A stretch of DNA of 6,062 nt from Methanosarcinales archaeon (GTDB taxonomy: Archaea; Halobacteriota; Methanosarcinia; Methanosarcinales; Methanosarcinaceae). The notes under the pieces were generated by a model, which was not told where the DNA came from, searched no databases, and saw only the letters and a program-made list of their open reading frames with translations. Each line of letters opens with the position of its first letter. Position 1 is the stretch's first letter. Shown one piece after another: positions 5,387 through 6,062 of the stretch. Location: the NCBI GenBank assembly GCA_012329085.1, contig JAAXQB010000061.1, positions 1 to 6,062 on the forward strand, in the 5' to 3' direction. A program made the position numbers and the translations under genes.

Positions 5387-6062
5387 TCAAGCAAAAAAAT
5401 CATAAAAATTAAACCATTGTTCAGGATATTTTTTACATTTTTCTTCAAATACTTTTACATATCTTTTTGCAAAATCTTCGGCACTAAGTTTTTCTTTTAT
5501 AGCTTTTGTACTACTTAATGAATAAAAATATTTATCTATTTTTACATTAAAGACAAAACAAACTGGAGCATCAAATTTTGAGCATAATTGAAATGGTCCT
5601 AAAGGAAATTTTGCTTTTCTACCAAAAAAGTCTAATTCTAATGTTTTAGCATTTGGCATGTTTCTATCTGCATGTAAGCAAATAAATTCCTTGCGTTTTA
5701 GTGCAGCATGAATTTTTATAATATGCGAAAAATCATCTTTTATACCAATGATATTAAAATCTACCCCTCCTGTTGCATTTTCAAAAAAATCTGCTAATTT
5801 TTCTGCTTCTGCTTGATACATTAGTACATTTACTTTAGCATTATAGTTTCCTTTTAAAAATTCTCCTGCAAGTTCCCAGTTTCCAACATGACCACTTAGT
5901 AAAATACCTCCTTTACCTTCAAGTACAAGTTTTTGCAAGTTTTCTCCTCCTGTAGATTTATGTTTATATTTTTTTCCTTTCCCTATTAAAAAAGCAAAAC
6001 GATCTACCAATGTCTGACCAAAAATATAATAATTTTCTCTTGCTAGTTTTTTACTTTCAGAA
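5387..6062 (-). CDS. LpxL/HtrB-like lysophospholipid or lipid A acyltransferase (partial, 5' end beyond window)
   Basis: The frame is open from the TGA at 5387-5389 to the right edge, giving 224 complete codons. The TTG at 6010-6008 is an internal Leu codon. The 17 codons before it (reading SESKKLARENYYIFGQT) continue family-like sequence, so the true start lies outside the window. The catalytic HX4E motif is HVGNWE, with His at 5890-5888 and Glu at 5875-5873, in the usual LLSGHVGNWELAG setting. Other family marks are LHADRN, then FFGRKAKFPLGP, a beta strand with APVCFVFNV, and the C-terminal PEQWFNFYDFF. E. coli LpxL has 306 residues, so roughly a quarter of the protein is probably missing, including any N-terminal membrane anchor. 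Known members move an acyl chain to a lipid A precursor at the inner membrane. Relatives also occur in aryl-polyene or flexirubin clusters, and the window gives no neighbour to tell these apart. Confidence 0.92.
   Translation of the reverse strand, partial: SESKKLARENYYIFGQTLVDRFAFLIGKGKKYKHKSTGGENLQKLVLEGKGGILLSGHVGNWELAGEFLKGNYNAKVNVLMYQAEAEKLADFFENATGGVDFNIIGIKDDFSHIIKIHAALKRKEFICLHADRNMPNAKTLELDFFGRKAKFPLGPFQLCSKFDAPVCFVFNVKIDKYFYSLSSTKAIKEKLSAEDFAKRYVKVFEEKCKKYPEQWFNFYDFFA

Noticed and set aside
5387..6010. A complete 207-residue acyltransferase starting at TTG 6010
   Set aside because: The frame continues upstream with family-like residues to the window edge, so the TTG is an internal Leu codon and the gene is partial.

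Overview
The window comes from an AT-rich member of the Bacteroidota, most likely a flavobacterium-like lineage. Four things support this. The giant central protein ends in a type A sorting domain of the type IX secretion system (T9SS), a system confined to this phylum. Its promoter fits the Bacteroidota TTG-N19-TAnnTTTG pattern. Its start codon lacks a Shine-Dalgarno sequence. An LpxL-like acyltransferase of the Bacteroidota type lies downstream.

Layout: positions 1-37 probably hold the last codons of an upstream gene whose TAA overlaps the next ATG. Positions 37-513 encode a small exported NlpC/P60 cysteine peptidase that probably acts on peptidoglycan. After an 88-base gap with a good promoter (544-573), positions 602-5110 encode a 1502-residue secreted surface protein. 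It has a signal peptide, four MAM/choice-of-anchor-J-like beta modules with FN3-like modules after each of the first three, eight tandem two-cysteine repeats, and a T9SS C-terminal sorting domain. A strong intrinsic terminator (5132-5173) follows. After about 210 bases without a gene, an LpxL/HtrB-like acyltransferase on the minus strand (5387 to the right edge) converges on the adhesin-like gene. It is cut off by the window end, and the TTG at 6010 is not its real start.

The three main genes have no obvious common pathway, although all concern the cell envelope: peptidoglycan, surface or secreted protein, and membrane lipid. The adhesin-like gene looks like a single-gene transcription unit with its own promoter and terminator. 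I see no mobile element, CRISPR array, tRNA or rRNA.

The most notable signals are inside the large protein. One is the eight-unit repeat array, in which the distance between repeats (second Cys of one to first Cys of the next) is 23 residues in all seven cases. The other is an extreme lack of lysine and arginine: only 9 in 1419 residues, and none in one run of 484. These are unusual properties of a recognisable type of protein rather than clear evidence of a new system.
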